Positions 43,106 to 53,690 of a DNA stretch of 64,000 nucleotides are shown here, piece after piece. The first letter of the stretch is position 1; each line of letters begins with the position of its first letter. The notes below the pieces were generated by a model, which worked only from the letters and a program-made list of their open reading frames with translations, was not told the DNA's origin and made no database searches. This DNA comes from Allolobophora icterica (Eukaryota; Annelida; Clitellata; Crassiclitellata; Lumbricidae), in the NCBI GenBank assembly GCA_963556255.1, contig OY744611.1, positions 2,632,230 through 2,696,229 of the forward strand, read 5' to 3'. The translations under genes were made by a program, and so were the position numbers.

Positions 43106-45335
43106 TGTGGCGGTCAAGGTTACCGTGCGTATGTGGGAAGATTTATTTTATGCGAATAGCATCGTTTTCTTTCAGTTTACATGCGAAGGGAACAGCATCG
43201 TTTCTCTTAATTTTACATGCGAAGGCCCAGCATCGATCATTTAATTTTTATTTAATTTCAATAGGCAACTGGCCGGCAACGACCGTGGCAGGGAAGCCCG
43301 ATCGACGGTCTGAAGCCAGCGCATAGCGAGCAGACGCGCTCATTCGGGATGCATAGAGCCTGCCTCACGGTGCGCTGCTTTATACGTGAAGAGTTGGTTC
43401 GACTCTTCATACATAGCAATACTGTTAAACAGCGTTGTTGGTTAGCGACTCAGTTACCGATTCAAATATACTGCACTCAGTGTGGTAGGCGAGTGATTTT
43501 GGTTACGACCGAGTCAGAGTTCGAGTTTCCGGTTAGTACAAATATATTTACGGACGAAAGGGGCGTCCGAATAATATAATCAGGCGATCCCGAGTACAGC
43601 TAAAGAAGTTCACTGTTGGGAGACGGGCCGACAGCGCCGATCCGGCGGGTTGGATTCCTCAGTTGATCGCGAAGCGGTCTAGATCCCGATCGTGGGAAAT
43701 CTACGGCTGAGTAATACTCGGGGAAGGATACCGTTGATACACAGGAAAACCAATTCAGTGTGAGATCGAAAACCAGGGTGAATTTGGCGACGGGCAGGAA
43801 AGTCCCTCTTGGGTTTTGAAGAACTCCGCGATCGGAGCTTGTCCGGTAACCCATGGGAGTAGAGGTGACCTTCTTAAGGTAGCCATTTTCTGGAATTCTG
43901 AAATCCTTGAAACCAAGAGTAAATTTGGCGTCGGGCAAGGAAATCCCTCTTGGAGTTCGAAGAACTCCAAGATCCGACAGTGTTTGGTTTTATCCACTGA
44001 CGCGAGTTTTACGCGATTTCGGCGTACTCGACACAGGGGAAGTTCTACGCGCTTTCGGCGTACTCGGCCGGGAGAGTTTTACGCGATTTCGGCGTCTTCG
44101 GCTGGGAGAGTTTTACGCGACTTCGGCACTCGGTGAAGTGACCGTCGGGATACCTGAGAAAACCAATTTAGTACAAAAACGATAATAAGGGTAAATTTGG
44201 CGACAGGCAGGAAATTCCCTCTTGGGTTTTGAAGAACTCCGCGATCGGAGCTTGTCCGGTTACCCGTGAGAGTAAGCGTGACCCTCGTTAGGGAACCAAA
44301 ATTCGGAAATTCTTGGGAACAAAATTCAGGACATTCTGGTAACCTTACGGGGTCGGCGTTACATTTGGATTGTGACACTTGGATGGCTGACACGCCGGTG
44401 GAGCGTTGGAGGGGCTCCATCGCCCGGTAACTAAAAATAGTTACTGGGAAAGACCACTGTTACCGAAAGACCGCAGTACGGGAAAAGACCGCCCGACAAC
44501 TGATTACAGTGCGGTAAGACCAGGAAAAACGATAGAGTCAGGAAAATCTTGTATTCAAACCAATCGTTATTCAGAGCAAATAACTTGGTGATCGAAACAC
44601 GTAGCTCCGAGAACTGACCGAAGTGCGAAGTAGGGCCCACCTCGTGCGCCGGTCGGAACACAGTTCTGCGTGCGGTTAGGGAGGTTTTAGACCTAGAACC
44701 TGTCCTATCAGAAGAGAGTGTCGTGAGACCAGTATACCGCGTTAATATTACACGTGCATATATTATCGCAAGATGTTCGCGTGTTTGAGACGGCACGACG
44801 TGACGACTCGTCAGATGTACACCTTGTCCTCTCGGACAGGAGAACGTTCAGAGTTTTCCCCTATTGACGATAACTCGAGAGTCATGAGATGCAGAATGGT
44901 ACGTGAGGGTTCGGTTAAGGTGGAGAAAAAGAGGAAGTCTTTGACTAAGAAATCTCACAGGAAGCTGAGGACTCCTGCCGGCAAGAGAGCGAACCCTGTT
45001 CTAAAGGACGGCCATCCTGAGGACGAGGACGTTGCCCACCCGGCGACCGCGGCAGTGGCAGAGTCCGAAAGTGAGATGGAGCTTGACAGCGACACTGTTC
45101 GCAAACAAGCGATACCCTCGGGACCTCCTCTTGGAGAAATGGGCACTGAGAGCGGAGACAGGGAACCGCTCGTCTACAGCAGAAGTAGACAAGATAGTGA
45201 CCCGGGCGACTCCAGAAGGTCGGTTGGCTGGAGCCGAACCCAGCCCGACGACGAAGCAGCGTCTCGGGTAAGACCGACACAAATTGGTACCATGTCTGAT
45301 GAAGGGTTAGTTGATCTCGAGCGACGAACGTCACA
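43106..45335 (+). repeat. 3' LTR (2230 bp)
   Basis: Same sequence as 33354-35583 as far as I can compare. It also repeats the start of the Gag-Pol ORF (44773 onward), which here runs into flanking host DNA and stops at 45358. Confidence 0.95.
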
Positions 45336-46339
45336 GTATTACTGTAAAACTAACCTATAGCACAAGCGATTACTTGGATAAAATATTATAATATAACCTC
45401 AAAACTTCATAGGTTTCTCCGATTGGACCGTTGCCTCAATTGGACCACGGCCTATTTACCCCCTAGATACATATATAGCCTCGTTTTCAATTGTTGTATT
45501 CTTCCGCACTTGAATATTGATCGTGTTGACACAGGCAGTTTGACGGAAAACTATATATTTTTAAAATTGCGGTTAAAAGTCTTTTTCATGTGGTGCTGAT
45601 CTAATTTTAGACGTACCTGACAACGAGTGTACACATTTTAGGCAAGCTTTTAAAAATGAAATCATGTTTGTTTTAGCTATAGCCGGGTTTCATGTTTCAG
45701 CGACAATAAGTGATTTTACGCTAAGACTGATGAGCGTTGAACTATCGCAGTGTAAACAGAAGTAGTCCATGTTGCCTGAAATGGACCACATTCAGTGTCC
45801 TGAATTGGACCGATAATATCGCGTGGTCCATTTAAGGACACCGGCACTTGCAATGTTATTGTCGCGAAACCGGGGGTGTTCTTGGTTTCTGAGGCGGTGC
45901 GAGGTTCAGATTTCTTACCAGGATGTCCGAAAAACCCCACCCCTCGTGTAAAAGGCCAGGTTCGGCTCTCGTGGTCTGTCAAGAGGCTTAAACAGAGTCG
46001 ACAACGAAGTAACGTAGAAGTCCGTTTTAATCGCAAATATCCAATGAGCACAGAAGCATCTAAACTATAATCGCACTTATCGCATCCACAGAACTACAGC
46101 AACGTATAACTCAACAGCGAAAGAACTATCGCAACGTACTAGTATCGCAAACTATGCCTTCCGCAATATACGGGTATCGCCACCACGACTCAGCACCAAG
46201 AGAACTATCGCAACTGTCGACGATACTCTTCTTCAGCTAGTCGAGACTTCTAGACCGATGCTTAGCTCAAGGCCGAATCTCAGACCGTCCTCCAGACTCC
46301 GTTTCTTCTCTTCTTAATCTTGGCTCCTTTTATACCCAA

Positions 46340-46865
46340 ATATCCCATGAGGTGTCGGGCACCGGGGTGACTCATCACCTAAGACACGAAGTGTCAGTCC
46401 AAAAGGGCACCCGTGGTCAATTTAGACACCCAACCAATTAATAGGCCCAAAACGTCACCTCATGGGTGTCGAAATACTGAGAGCTGAAAGCATTGGCCTT
46501 GCCTCAGATCCCAAAAGTGACACCTCACACAATTCTCTCGGTGCTGATTTACAGAGATACAATACATCTAATCAACGGCACTCCATAGGGTGTCGTTTCT
46601 ACATAGGCACCTCACGGCGCTCCATAGGGTGCCGAACTGAACTTGCCACACAGCCAATTTATATAGCACCCTACAAGGTGTCAATACAAAAACGGCACCC
46701 AGCCAAATATCTAAGCACCTCATGGGGTGTCAAACAAGGCAAAACCTCCCCGGCACTTCATGTGTGCCAACACAAAATAGACACATCACAGGGTGTCGAA
46801 TTAAGGCAATTACCATACTGCACCTCATGTGTGTCAGTTCGAAACATGCACCTCATGGCAAGAGT
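46340..46865. repeat. Degenerate minisatellite of CACCTCATGGGGTGTC hairpins
   Basis: At least ten variants of a short imperfect palindrome (CACCTCATGGGTGTCG, CACTCCATAGGGTGTCG, CACCCTACAAGGTGTC and others) are spaced roughly 25-70 bp apart. A 223-codon frame across them (46462-47133) looks like a by-product. Confidence 0.75.
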
Positions 46866-47104
46866 GAATTTCTCGACAATATATTTTGATTCTTTAAATA
46901 ATAATAATAATTACCAGGCTTGTATTATGTCAAATAACATTTTCTTTCTGTTGTATATGCATAACAGTATTTGTATATGTATTTGTGCCCTGCTTGCTCG
47001 TGGTTTTGTATGGTTTTATTTAATTATTTTGATTTGTTCCTTGAACACGCTACTGTCTTACTTCATTGTTGACTGTTCGTCTTTTTTGTACATCATTGTG
47101 CTTG

Positions 47105-47313
47105 CTGACAATAGGCCTAAGTGTTTTTGTTAAGGTGATTTTTACCACGTTTACAGTATTTTGACAGTTAGATAGAGACTTACTGCATGTCTTTTAGACA
47201 ATAGGCCTACCTGGTAAGTGTTTTTGTGAAGGTGATTTTTACCACGTTTACAGTATTTTGACACTTAGCTAGAGACTTTTATTGTATGTTTGTAGACAAT
47301 AAGTGTTTTTAAA
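47105..47313. repeat. Two tandem copies of about 105 bp
   Basis: GGTGATTTTTACCACGTTTAC occurs near 47134 and 47230, with GACAATAGGCCTA/GACAATAAG before each AAGTGTTTTTG. Confidence 0.8.
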
Positions 47314-47640
47314 CGTTTCAAGTGTGTCTTTTTGCAAATTATCTTTTAAAAACATCTTTAATATGATGTGTTCCATTCAGGGCAACTGGTCCAGTCGAGG
47401 CAACCATGTGGTCCATTTAAGGCAACAGGTTGCCTTGATTGGACCTATTACAGCTCAAGCTGTTTTAGTTATTTTTCATATTTACATGAATACTATCTGT
47501 TCCTTGCTTATTAACGACATACTTTACATATTAGCCCATCATGTGGCATAATTTCCTTTTAGAAATTCAGTAGCATTCATTCAGAAAACCTCAGTTTCCC
47601 TTAAGTGGTCCGATTATGGCAACTCTCCCTTAGTGTCAAT

Positions 47641-48454
47641 ATCGTCACGCATACGTTTAGTTAGTAATATAGAGACTTAGTTACAAAGGCACTAGTTACA
47701 TAGGCAATAGTGCATTTCAGTACCTCACAAAAGTGTTGTCTTCCATATCTTAACTGATATAAAAGCGATTAGAAACATTCATCAGAAAGCGTGCATTTCT
47801 CATAAAACCAGAAGGATGTACACTGGTTAGTCCTCGCACGCAGGAAAGCCCTATATCGAATGAGCATCATCAAGCGTTCACAGTTGACACAGTGGTCAGA
47901 GTCCCTGGACTAAGTTGCATCTAAAATCAGTGGCGTAGCAATGTGTTGTGCAGGTTGTGCAATGCACAAGGGACCCCGATGGACTAAGTTGCATCTAGGA
48001 TGACCAACAATGAAGGGGATGATAGCCGTGGTACACTTTGACTCCACCGCCCAGATAACCTCGTAGATAGCAGAAAACTGTGCATCACGAAATCTCCAGA
48101 GTGGCATTTTCATTCCCAGTCGAAAAACGAAAACTGTCCCGTTTGTCAGGCGATCGGAGGTAGTAGGAGGTAGACGAGCTCTTAAGGCGGATTCCGTCTG
48201 AGGCGAAAAAGTCCGAAAGGATGGACCTGGGTGGGAATTCGGGTAGAGCTGATACTTTATCTTGGAGCGAAAAGCATGAGCTATGCGGCTGCGTAGCATC
48301 TTGTCTTGAAGGTTGTTTTTCGAGGTGAATCAACTTCACCATTTCTGTCTAATTGAAAATTGTACAAAAATGTTTCGCAGATGATGATATTATGTTGTGA
48401 GGTAAAAAAAACTGTGATACTATTCAAATATAACGATAGTTTGTTTCTTTTTAG
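47641..48454. other. Intron end before CARD 3
   Basis: An imperfect 17-bp repeat GACTAAGTTGCATCTA occurs at about 47908 and 47982 around CAGTGGCGTAGC, the start of a hAT-like TIR also seen at 56723, so a small decayed MITE is likely. Otherwise no feature. Confidence 0.4.
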
Positions 48455-48742
48455 AGTTCTATGGAAAATCAAAGAAAAGATATGCAATCATTAGAAACAA
48501 CAAAAATTATCTCTTAGAAAATATTCAACCAAATGACGAGTTACTTGCTCTACTGTTGTCTCTCAACTGCATAACGCAAGAACAAAGTCACTTCATTCAA
48601 CGCCAGTGTTCAAAACGAGATAAGAACGCCGAGCTTTTGTTCGTCGTGAGTTACTTCGACGAGACAAAGTTTTTAAACTTCGTCAAATGTCTTCGACAAA
48701 CCAACCAGAAGACAGCGGCAAGGATCATAGAAAACGGAGGAG
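48455..48742 (+). CDS. Cassette 3 exon: CARD-like domain
   Basis: The exon is 288 nt after TTTCTTTTTAG, phase 1 in and phase 1 out (donor GTTAAA, weak). It reads FYGKSKKRYA, then YLLENIQPNDELLALLLSLN, ITQEQSHFIQRQ, KNAELLFVVSYFD, TKFLNFVKCLRQT and NQKTAARIIENG. This six-helix spacing, with LL-xx-I at helix 1, I-T-x-E-Q at helix 3, LL-x-VV at helix 4 and F-x-x-F at helix 5, is that of CARD domains, which nucleate apoptosome- or inflammasome-type complexes. It is the canonical-length copy, without the insertion of copies 1 and 2. If the weak donor were not used the frame would stop at once (GGG stop). Confidence 0.77.
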
Positions 48743-50235
48743 GTTAAAGTACAAATTTGATCTAAAGGCTTAAAATTATCATAATGTGATCAATAATAAT
48801 AATCACATCATATAATTATCATATCAAAGTATGAGTTATTTAAAAAGCGCCGCTCACAGTATGCAGTAGGCCTATTCAGAGGCGCTCCCAGCGTGACATA
48901 ATATAATAAAATTGATAATGTACCGGTACTGCATACATAGGCTACACAGGCCTATAGACCCATAGAATTATATAGTCTTGTTACATACGATTGGTCTGTA
49001 TAGTACTGTAAACAAGGATGAAGCTATTTGTATTAAAGCTATGGCAGTGGAAAAAATAATAATACCAGATATGCCTTTATATTGAATTACATCAAGATCG
49101 TTCTGAGACCTTCAATAATGTCATTTGCTAGATACTGCATAATTTATTACCGCAACTCGGATGAAAATGGTGAAAAATATGGCTAAATTATATTCCGAGG
49201 GTACGTTATGAAACTATTCTGACACTTGGTTATGGCCACTATGAAGAAAGTTATTTACCATGAAAAGCCCCAGTGGAGACTGAAGCAAAATAACAGGTCT
49301 CGACTAGGAAATTGTGTTTAGATGAATCGTTACGACTTCAGGTAAATTCCGTATTAATATGTAAAACTTGAAACTGGTCGTACTGTTCCATTGCGCCTCG
49401 TGGTTCGTTTGCTAACTTGTTTTGTTCACTCACACTTTATTCTGCCAGATGAAAATTATCATCATCTTCATCCCAAACATCCAAAGAAACTGTTGAGATT
49501 TTGTGTACTTTTGGGCACAAAGTACACACTATATAATTAGACAAACTGCCTATGGCTTTGCTGCTCCATAACCGTTACCAGAAAGTATTTTGCTGACTAT
49601 TGAAATTGATCTATATGGGTATTTGCGTTTTTACGTCTCTGAACTCGTCTATTGAAATTGATCTTTTTTGGAGCGTTAGGCCTGTAAATACCTGAGCAAC
49701 TATGACATTCTATTTGAAAGCAAGCTAGTGTTCTTTATGAAAATATCCAGTTGCGTATTTAGCTTAAATTCAGGGCATATTTGAGCTGTATAACTAGTGG
49801 GACTAATATCCCAGTAGCCTTAGGATTTGTCCCAGCAGTTAGGCTGATTTGTCCCAGGCAGTATATGTTTGTAGGCCTATGTTTAAAGTATAACTAATGG
49901 GACAAATGTTGCAGGAGTTTAAAGATTTGCCCAGTAGTAAAATCAGAATTAGGAAAATGCATTGTCATGAAATTCCCAAAAAAGTTCATAAACTTTTTCG
50001 TGAGATGAATTCCCAAAAAAGGTCATCAAAGTTTTTCAGAGACGAGTTCAGAGACGAGTTCTAATAAAAAGTCATGAACTAGACCCATGGCTGATTTTGT
50101 CCCAGTAGTCTAAATTCCTTAAAATATGCACTGCTTAAATTGGAAGAAACTAAGTATTGGTCGCGTATCTATAACCTAATTCAACTGCAGTTATCTAAGT
50201 AACCACTTTGACATTTGAAATACGTTTTGTTTTAG
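48743..50235. other. Intron between CARD and TRADD-N-like exons
   Basis: Between about 49795 and 50110 several GATTTGTCCCAG/AATGGGACAAAT motifs occur in both orientations together with GGTCATCAAAGTTTTTC, probably a decayed MITE. No gene seen. Confidence 0.45.
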
Positions 50236-50559
50236 GCGTAATAAAAATCAAAGTGCGAACACGTGGTGCAAAGTGTACAAAATCAATGGAAACACAGCTG
50301 CTTCATAAAATAATTGAAGATCTTCGAAACAGAACGAAACCAAAATCACATCAACGCTATAAACTGATCAATCAACTGAAGGATGAAGGCATAGAAATCC
50401 TCAACTCTCACATCGACAGACAGACTGTGGTCGTTTGGATCTGGTGTCATTCACAAGCAGCACTTGAAAATATTCAGAGGCTGTACGAATCGAATAAGCT
50501 GAGAGATATATTAGTTGAAAATATTCAACCATCTATTTCAGTGATGATCAACATCGATA
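50236..50559 (+). CDS. Exon: TRADD-N-like alpha/beta domain
   Basis: The exon is 324 nt after TTTTGTTTTAG, phase 1 in; the donor GTAATC at 50560 gives phase 1 out and fits the next exon. It encodes about 108 residues: VIKIKVRTRG, an amphipathic helix METQLLHKIIEDLRN, then VVVWIWCHSQAALENIQRLY and ESNKLRDILVENIQ. The strand followed by a helix ending in S-x-x-LRDIL resembles the N-terminal domain of TRADD and related domains of invertebrate death-fold proteins, which bind TRAF-type partners. This resemblance is moderate. Unspliced, the frame stops at 50597. Only cassette 3 is followed by this exon in the window. Confidence 0.58.
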
Positions 50560-50827
50560 GTAATCAATTCAAGAAAACCGTTGGCAAGTTCTTTTAAACG
50601 TACTCATATAAGGAAAACTTGAACAATTGAATCAACATATAGAGCTAAGGATAATGAAATGATTAATACAACTCTGGTTACAAAATCAGCAGAAAGTTAA
50701 AGAGGACAAGAAAAGGACGTTAATTTGTGTGAAAAGAGTGAAAATGGATGAAAAAACACAGAATGAGAGGCTGGGGGAAATGTTTGTTATAGAGAGAAAC
50801 TTAATCTACCAAGAATGATTTCTAAAA

Positions 50828-52330
50828 GCAAGTAAGTAAGTAAGTAAGTATATTCTTTAATGTTACCAGTTGCCAAACAGCACTCTGGTGAACATGCATC
50901 AGCATACATACATCATGTAAATTAATACGTAAATAACATTCTGACTATAAATGTTTTCTTCACTTGATTGTCTGCTTTTGGCAGCACCCGGTCTGGGGCG
51001 CAGGCTGTAAATCGCTGGCTTAACTGGGGGAAGCAACCCATGAAGGACATGTCCCGATTCTTCGAGAACCGCCGAAAACAGACGGGTATCGGCCAGACGG
51101 CACCAGTCTTGTCTTCGATCTTTGGGCAATCACCAGGGAGGTACCTCTGTCGGATTAGCCTATTTGCAACTGTCTGGAGCCTTCCTTTTTCTTGTTGTCC
51201 AGCATATCCCCACCAGACCGGGGCGGCATACAGCAGACGTGACAGCGTAGTAGCTCGCACCACATCATGCAGCCTGGGACCAGCAAAACCATGGGCAGTA
51301 AGCACGCGAAAGGCATACAAGGACTGCCTGGCCCCACAGCATATTCGATCGATGTGCTCACCGAAGCTAAGGGTGTCAGACATAGTTACTCCAAGAACCC
51401 TCAAGCTCTTGACCCTGGTTAAGCCCGGCGTCTCAGTTTGTTCATCCCCCGCCCCGCACGCCCCCGGGCCACCCTGACAATAATCTCATAGGTCTTATTG
51501 CAGTTTATCTTTAGGTTACATGCACTCGCCCATTGCGTTACATGATCCAGTTCAGCCGCGATAGTGGCACTATTTGAGGATGGAATCAGCAAGTAGCTAT
51601 CATCCGCATATTTTAGTCACCTATTTCCTGAATGGCAAGGCCTAAACTTGGAGATTGTTATCGTAAAGTTGTTTGGTCCTAACCCCGAACCCTGCACTAT
51701 ACTAGAGTTTATGTAAATAGTGGTGGAGATGTTCCCATTGAATTTAGTTGCATGGCTCCGGTCAGCTAGAAAGGCGATAATCCAGTTGTAGATGGTGTCT
51801 GGGATCGGCATCTCGGCCAGTTGCTCCGCCAGGTAAGAGTGCCGTACCGTATCGAATGCCTCGCTAAATTCCAGCGAAATGAGGTTTACGTACTGACCCT
51901 CACTCAGAAGGTCTGTAAGATTGGAAGTTAGCGCCGCAAGGGCAGCCGTAGTGGATCCGGTCGGACGAAATGCAAACTGGTCCTCAAAGTCCCGATTTAG
52001 CTCGGGGTCAAGCAGGATTGGGTGGAAGAACCGTCGCACGATGTATTTTCCAATAATCGACATAAAATAGGCGTCACCGAGATTGGACGGAAGTCAGCGG
52101 CCTCTTGAGGATGTTTTACCTTTGGCACGGGAGTGATAACGCTGGTCTTCCACTGCGGAGGGACGTACGAGGAAAGGATCGAAATGTTAAAGAGGTACGC
52201 CACCGGCTCGGCTATCATTGGAGCGACCTGCCGAAGGAACCACGATGGTAGGCCGTCGGGCCCGCAGCGGTGTTCCCCATTGACTCCAGTAGCTTAAAAG
52301 TTGTGGCTACGTCTATCACTGGCGCTGTAT
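50828..52330 (-). mobile_element. 5'-truncated LINE with (AAGT)n tail
   Basis: The tail is at 50828-50851. On the minus strand, 51997-52218 gives FNISILSSYVPPQWKTSVITPVPK, 51617-52063 gives FAFRPTGSTTAALAALTSNL with LEFSEAFDTVRHSYL and SIVQGSGLGP, and 50922-51404 gives RVLGVTMSDTLSFGEHI, RLLYAAPVWWGYA and the ending VKKTFIVRMLF. These are successive RT and C-terminal blocks; frameshifts and lack of an intact YADD block show it is dead. It lies in the intron before the propeller exon. Confidence 0.88.
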
Positions 52331-52960
52331 TATCGGAAATCTATTTAAATTGTGTTTATATAGTCTACTTTCAGTGAAATCAAGACATTAGAAGAAACCG
52401 TAAGGTGGGATTGAAGACAAATATATTCTTAAAATTGGTTACAGTGGAAAAGGCACAGAGGTAACAAAAGGCTTACAGTGAGATGGAAAGTATGTAAAAA
52501 CACGAACAATGAGATAATCAGACAAACGGAAGGTAAATAATTAAGGTGTTGCAATTTGCAAATGAATAGTAGAAAATCACGTAGTTAGGAAGAGAATGTT
52601 AAAGTTTAAAGTATAAGTTTAAAGGTCGGTAGCGAGAAATAGAAGAAATAAAAACCAGCAGCAAACAAACTCAAAACGATAGACAATGAAAGAGAGAATG
52701 CGCAGCAAGTTAAACTGATAAAAAATGAAAAAAAAAACTACGGATAAACATTAACTGATTCGATGCTCTAAGTAACCAACAAAACTCAATTCTAATTCCT
52801 ATGCAATAACTTAAACATAATGAGTGAATGATAGTAGTCAGTTATTTTATGTATTAAATAATTTGGTTTTATTTTAGTTGTGAAGAGAGGCTTTGAATAA
52901 CCAACCATTTTCCAGATGCACTTTTATTCTAAGCATATAATTAAAATAAAATAATTAGAC
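52331..52960. other. Intron, no feature
   Basis: A/G-rich sequence without recognisable coding or repeat structure. Confidence 0.4.
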
Positions 52961-53034
52961 TGTGAACTGAGTTTTGTGTAGTCTTTCAGTGCGAGATATT
53001 GCCGTGTATATTTAGTGCGTTTATTTTAGTTTCA

Positions 53035-53114
<80 letters not shown>

Positions 53115-53508
53115 AGATGTAGCACGATCAGTTGTACCGTTTTAACGAAGCGCCTGGCTGGCTGATCTCGGCAGCCGCGCGCTATATGTATTATAATTAG
53201 ATTTCACTTACAGGCGCAGAAGACAGGTGCCTAAGAAGGGCGCGAAGCTTTTATACTGCCTGTAGAAGTTTGAATTTGTGTGTTCTCTGTAGAAGTGTTG
53301 CTGACTAGTTGAAATTGGATTCATTTCTGTTTCTTAAAACAAAGATATTAAAACTGTGTTGGTGTTCAATGAAGGCTATGCTACACAGTAGAAATAAAGC
53401 TACTTATATGTAGATTTAGTGTGAATCAGTGAACATTAAATAGGCGTAAGTACGAAGGAGACAAGGAAGTAGTTAGAAGGATTGTCAACGGAAGGAAAGG
53501 GTTGACAC
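52961..53508. repeat. LTR-like interspersed repeat with internal (TA)n, copy 1
   Basis: Starts TGTGAACTGAG and ends near GTTGACAC(A), with AGAC on both sides as a possible 4-bp TSD. A (TA)n tract covers 53044-53110. It matches 63053-63693 through most of its length (AGTGCGAGATATTGCCGT, TAAGAAGGGCGCGAA, GTGTTCTCTGTAGAAGTGTTGCTGACTA in parts). TG...CA ends suggest a solo LTR; this is inference. Confidence 0.55.
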
Positions 53509-53690
53509 AGACAATAACAAATATATCAATAATTGAAGACTAATTCAATATAAAGAGTCACTTAAAATACAGATATTAATAAATAAAATACATATTATTT
53601 ACAGTTAAATTTCTGCGAATTAATGATTATTTAATTATGTTATAAGTTTTGAAATGCCAATATAATACAATTTATTTCTTTTTATTGTAG

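Larger units (their letters stand above)
33354..45335 (+). mobile_element. Complete Ty3/Gypsy LTR retrotransposon, 11,982 bp
   Basis: Two 2230-bp LTRs enclose a primer-binding site, one Gag-Pol ORF, a 3' non-coding region and a polypurine tract. The target duplication GTAT is at 33350-33353 and 45336-45339. Domain order protease, RT, RNase H, integrase is the Ty3/Gypsy order. All structural parts are intact and the LTRs look identical, so it is a recent insertion and potentially autonomous. It occupies the F-box-like/CARD intron of cassette 3 in the same orientation as the host gene. No envelope ORF is present. Confidence 0.95.
45410..47640. repeat. Unclassified repeat region with GGACC/GGCAAC motifs
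   Basis: Motifs of the type TTGGACCNTTGCCTCAATTGG (near 45424, 45770-45830, 47380-47470) and GTGGTCCGATTATGGCAAC (near 47603) recur in both orientations, suggesting one 2.2-kb element with related ends. I could not find a clean TSD. The frame at 45876-46070 is small and unrecognised. Confidence 0.45.

Noticed and set aside
33354..45335. An endogenous retrovirus with envelope
   Set aside because: No env-like ORF lies between the Gag-Pol stop and the polypurine tract.
44773..45360. A second, truncated Gypsy copy or separate gag gene
   Set aside because: It is the part of the ORF encoded by the 3' LTR; LTR lengths match exactly and the frame ends in flanking DNA.
46462..47133. 223-codon ORF
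   Set aside because: Its first half is the CACCTCATGGGGTGTC hairpin array and its second half is low-complexity hydrophobic text; no ATG-specific or splice evidence.
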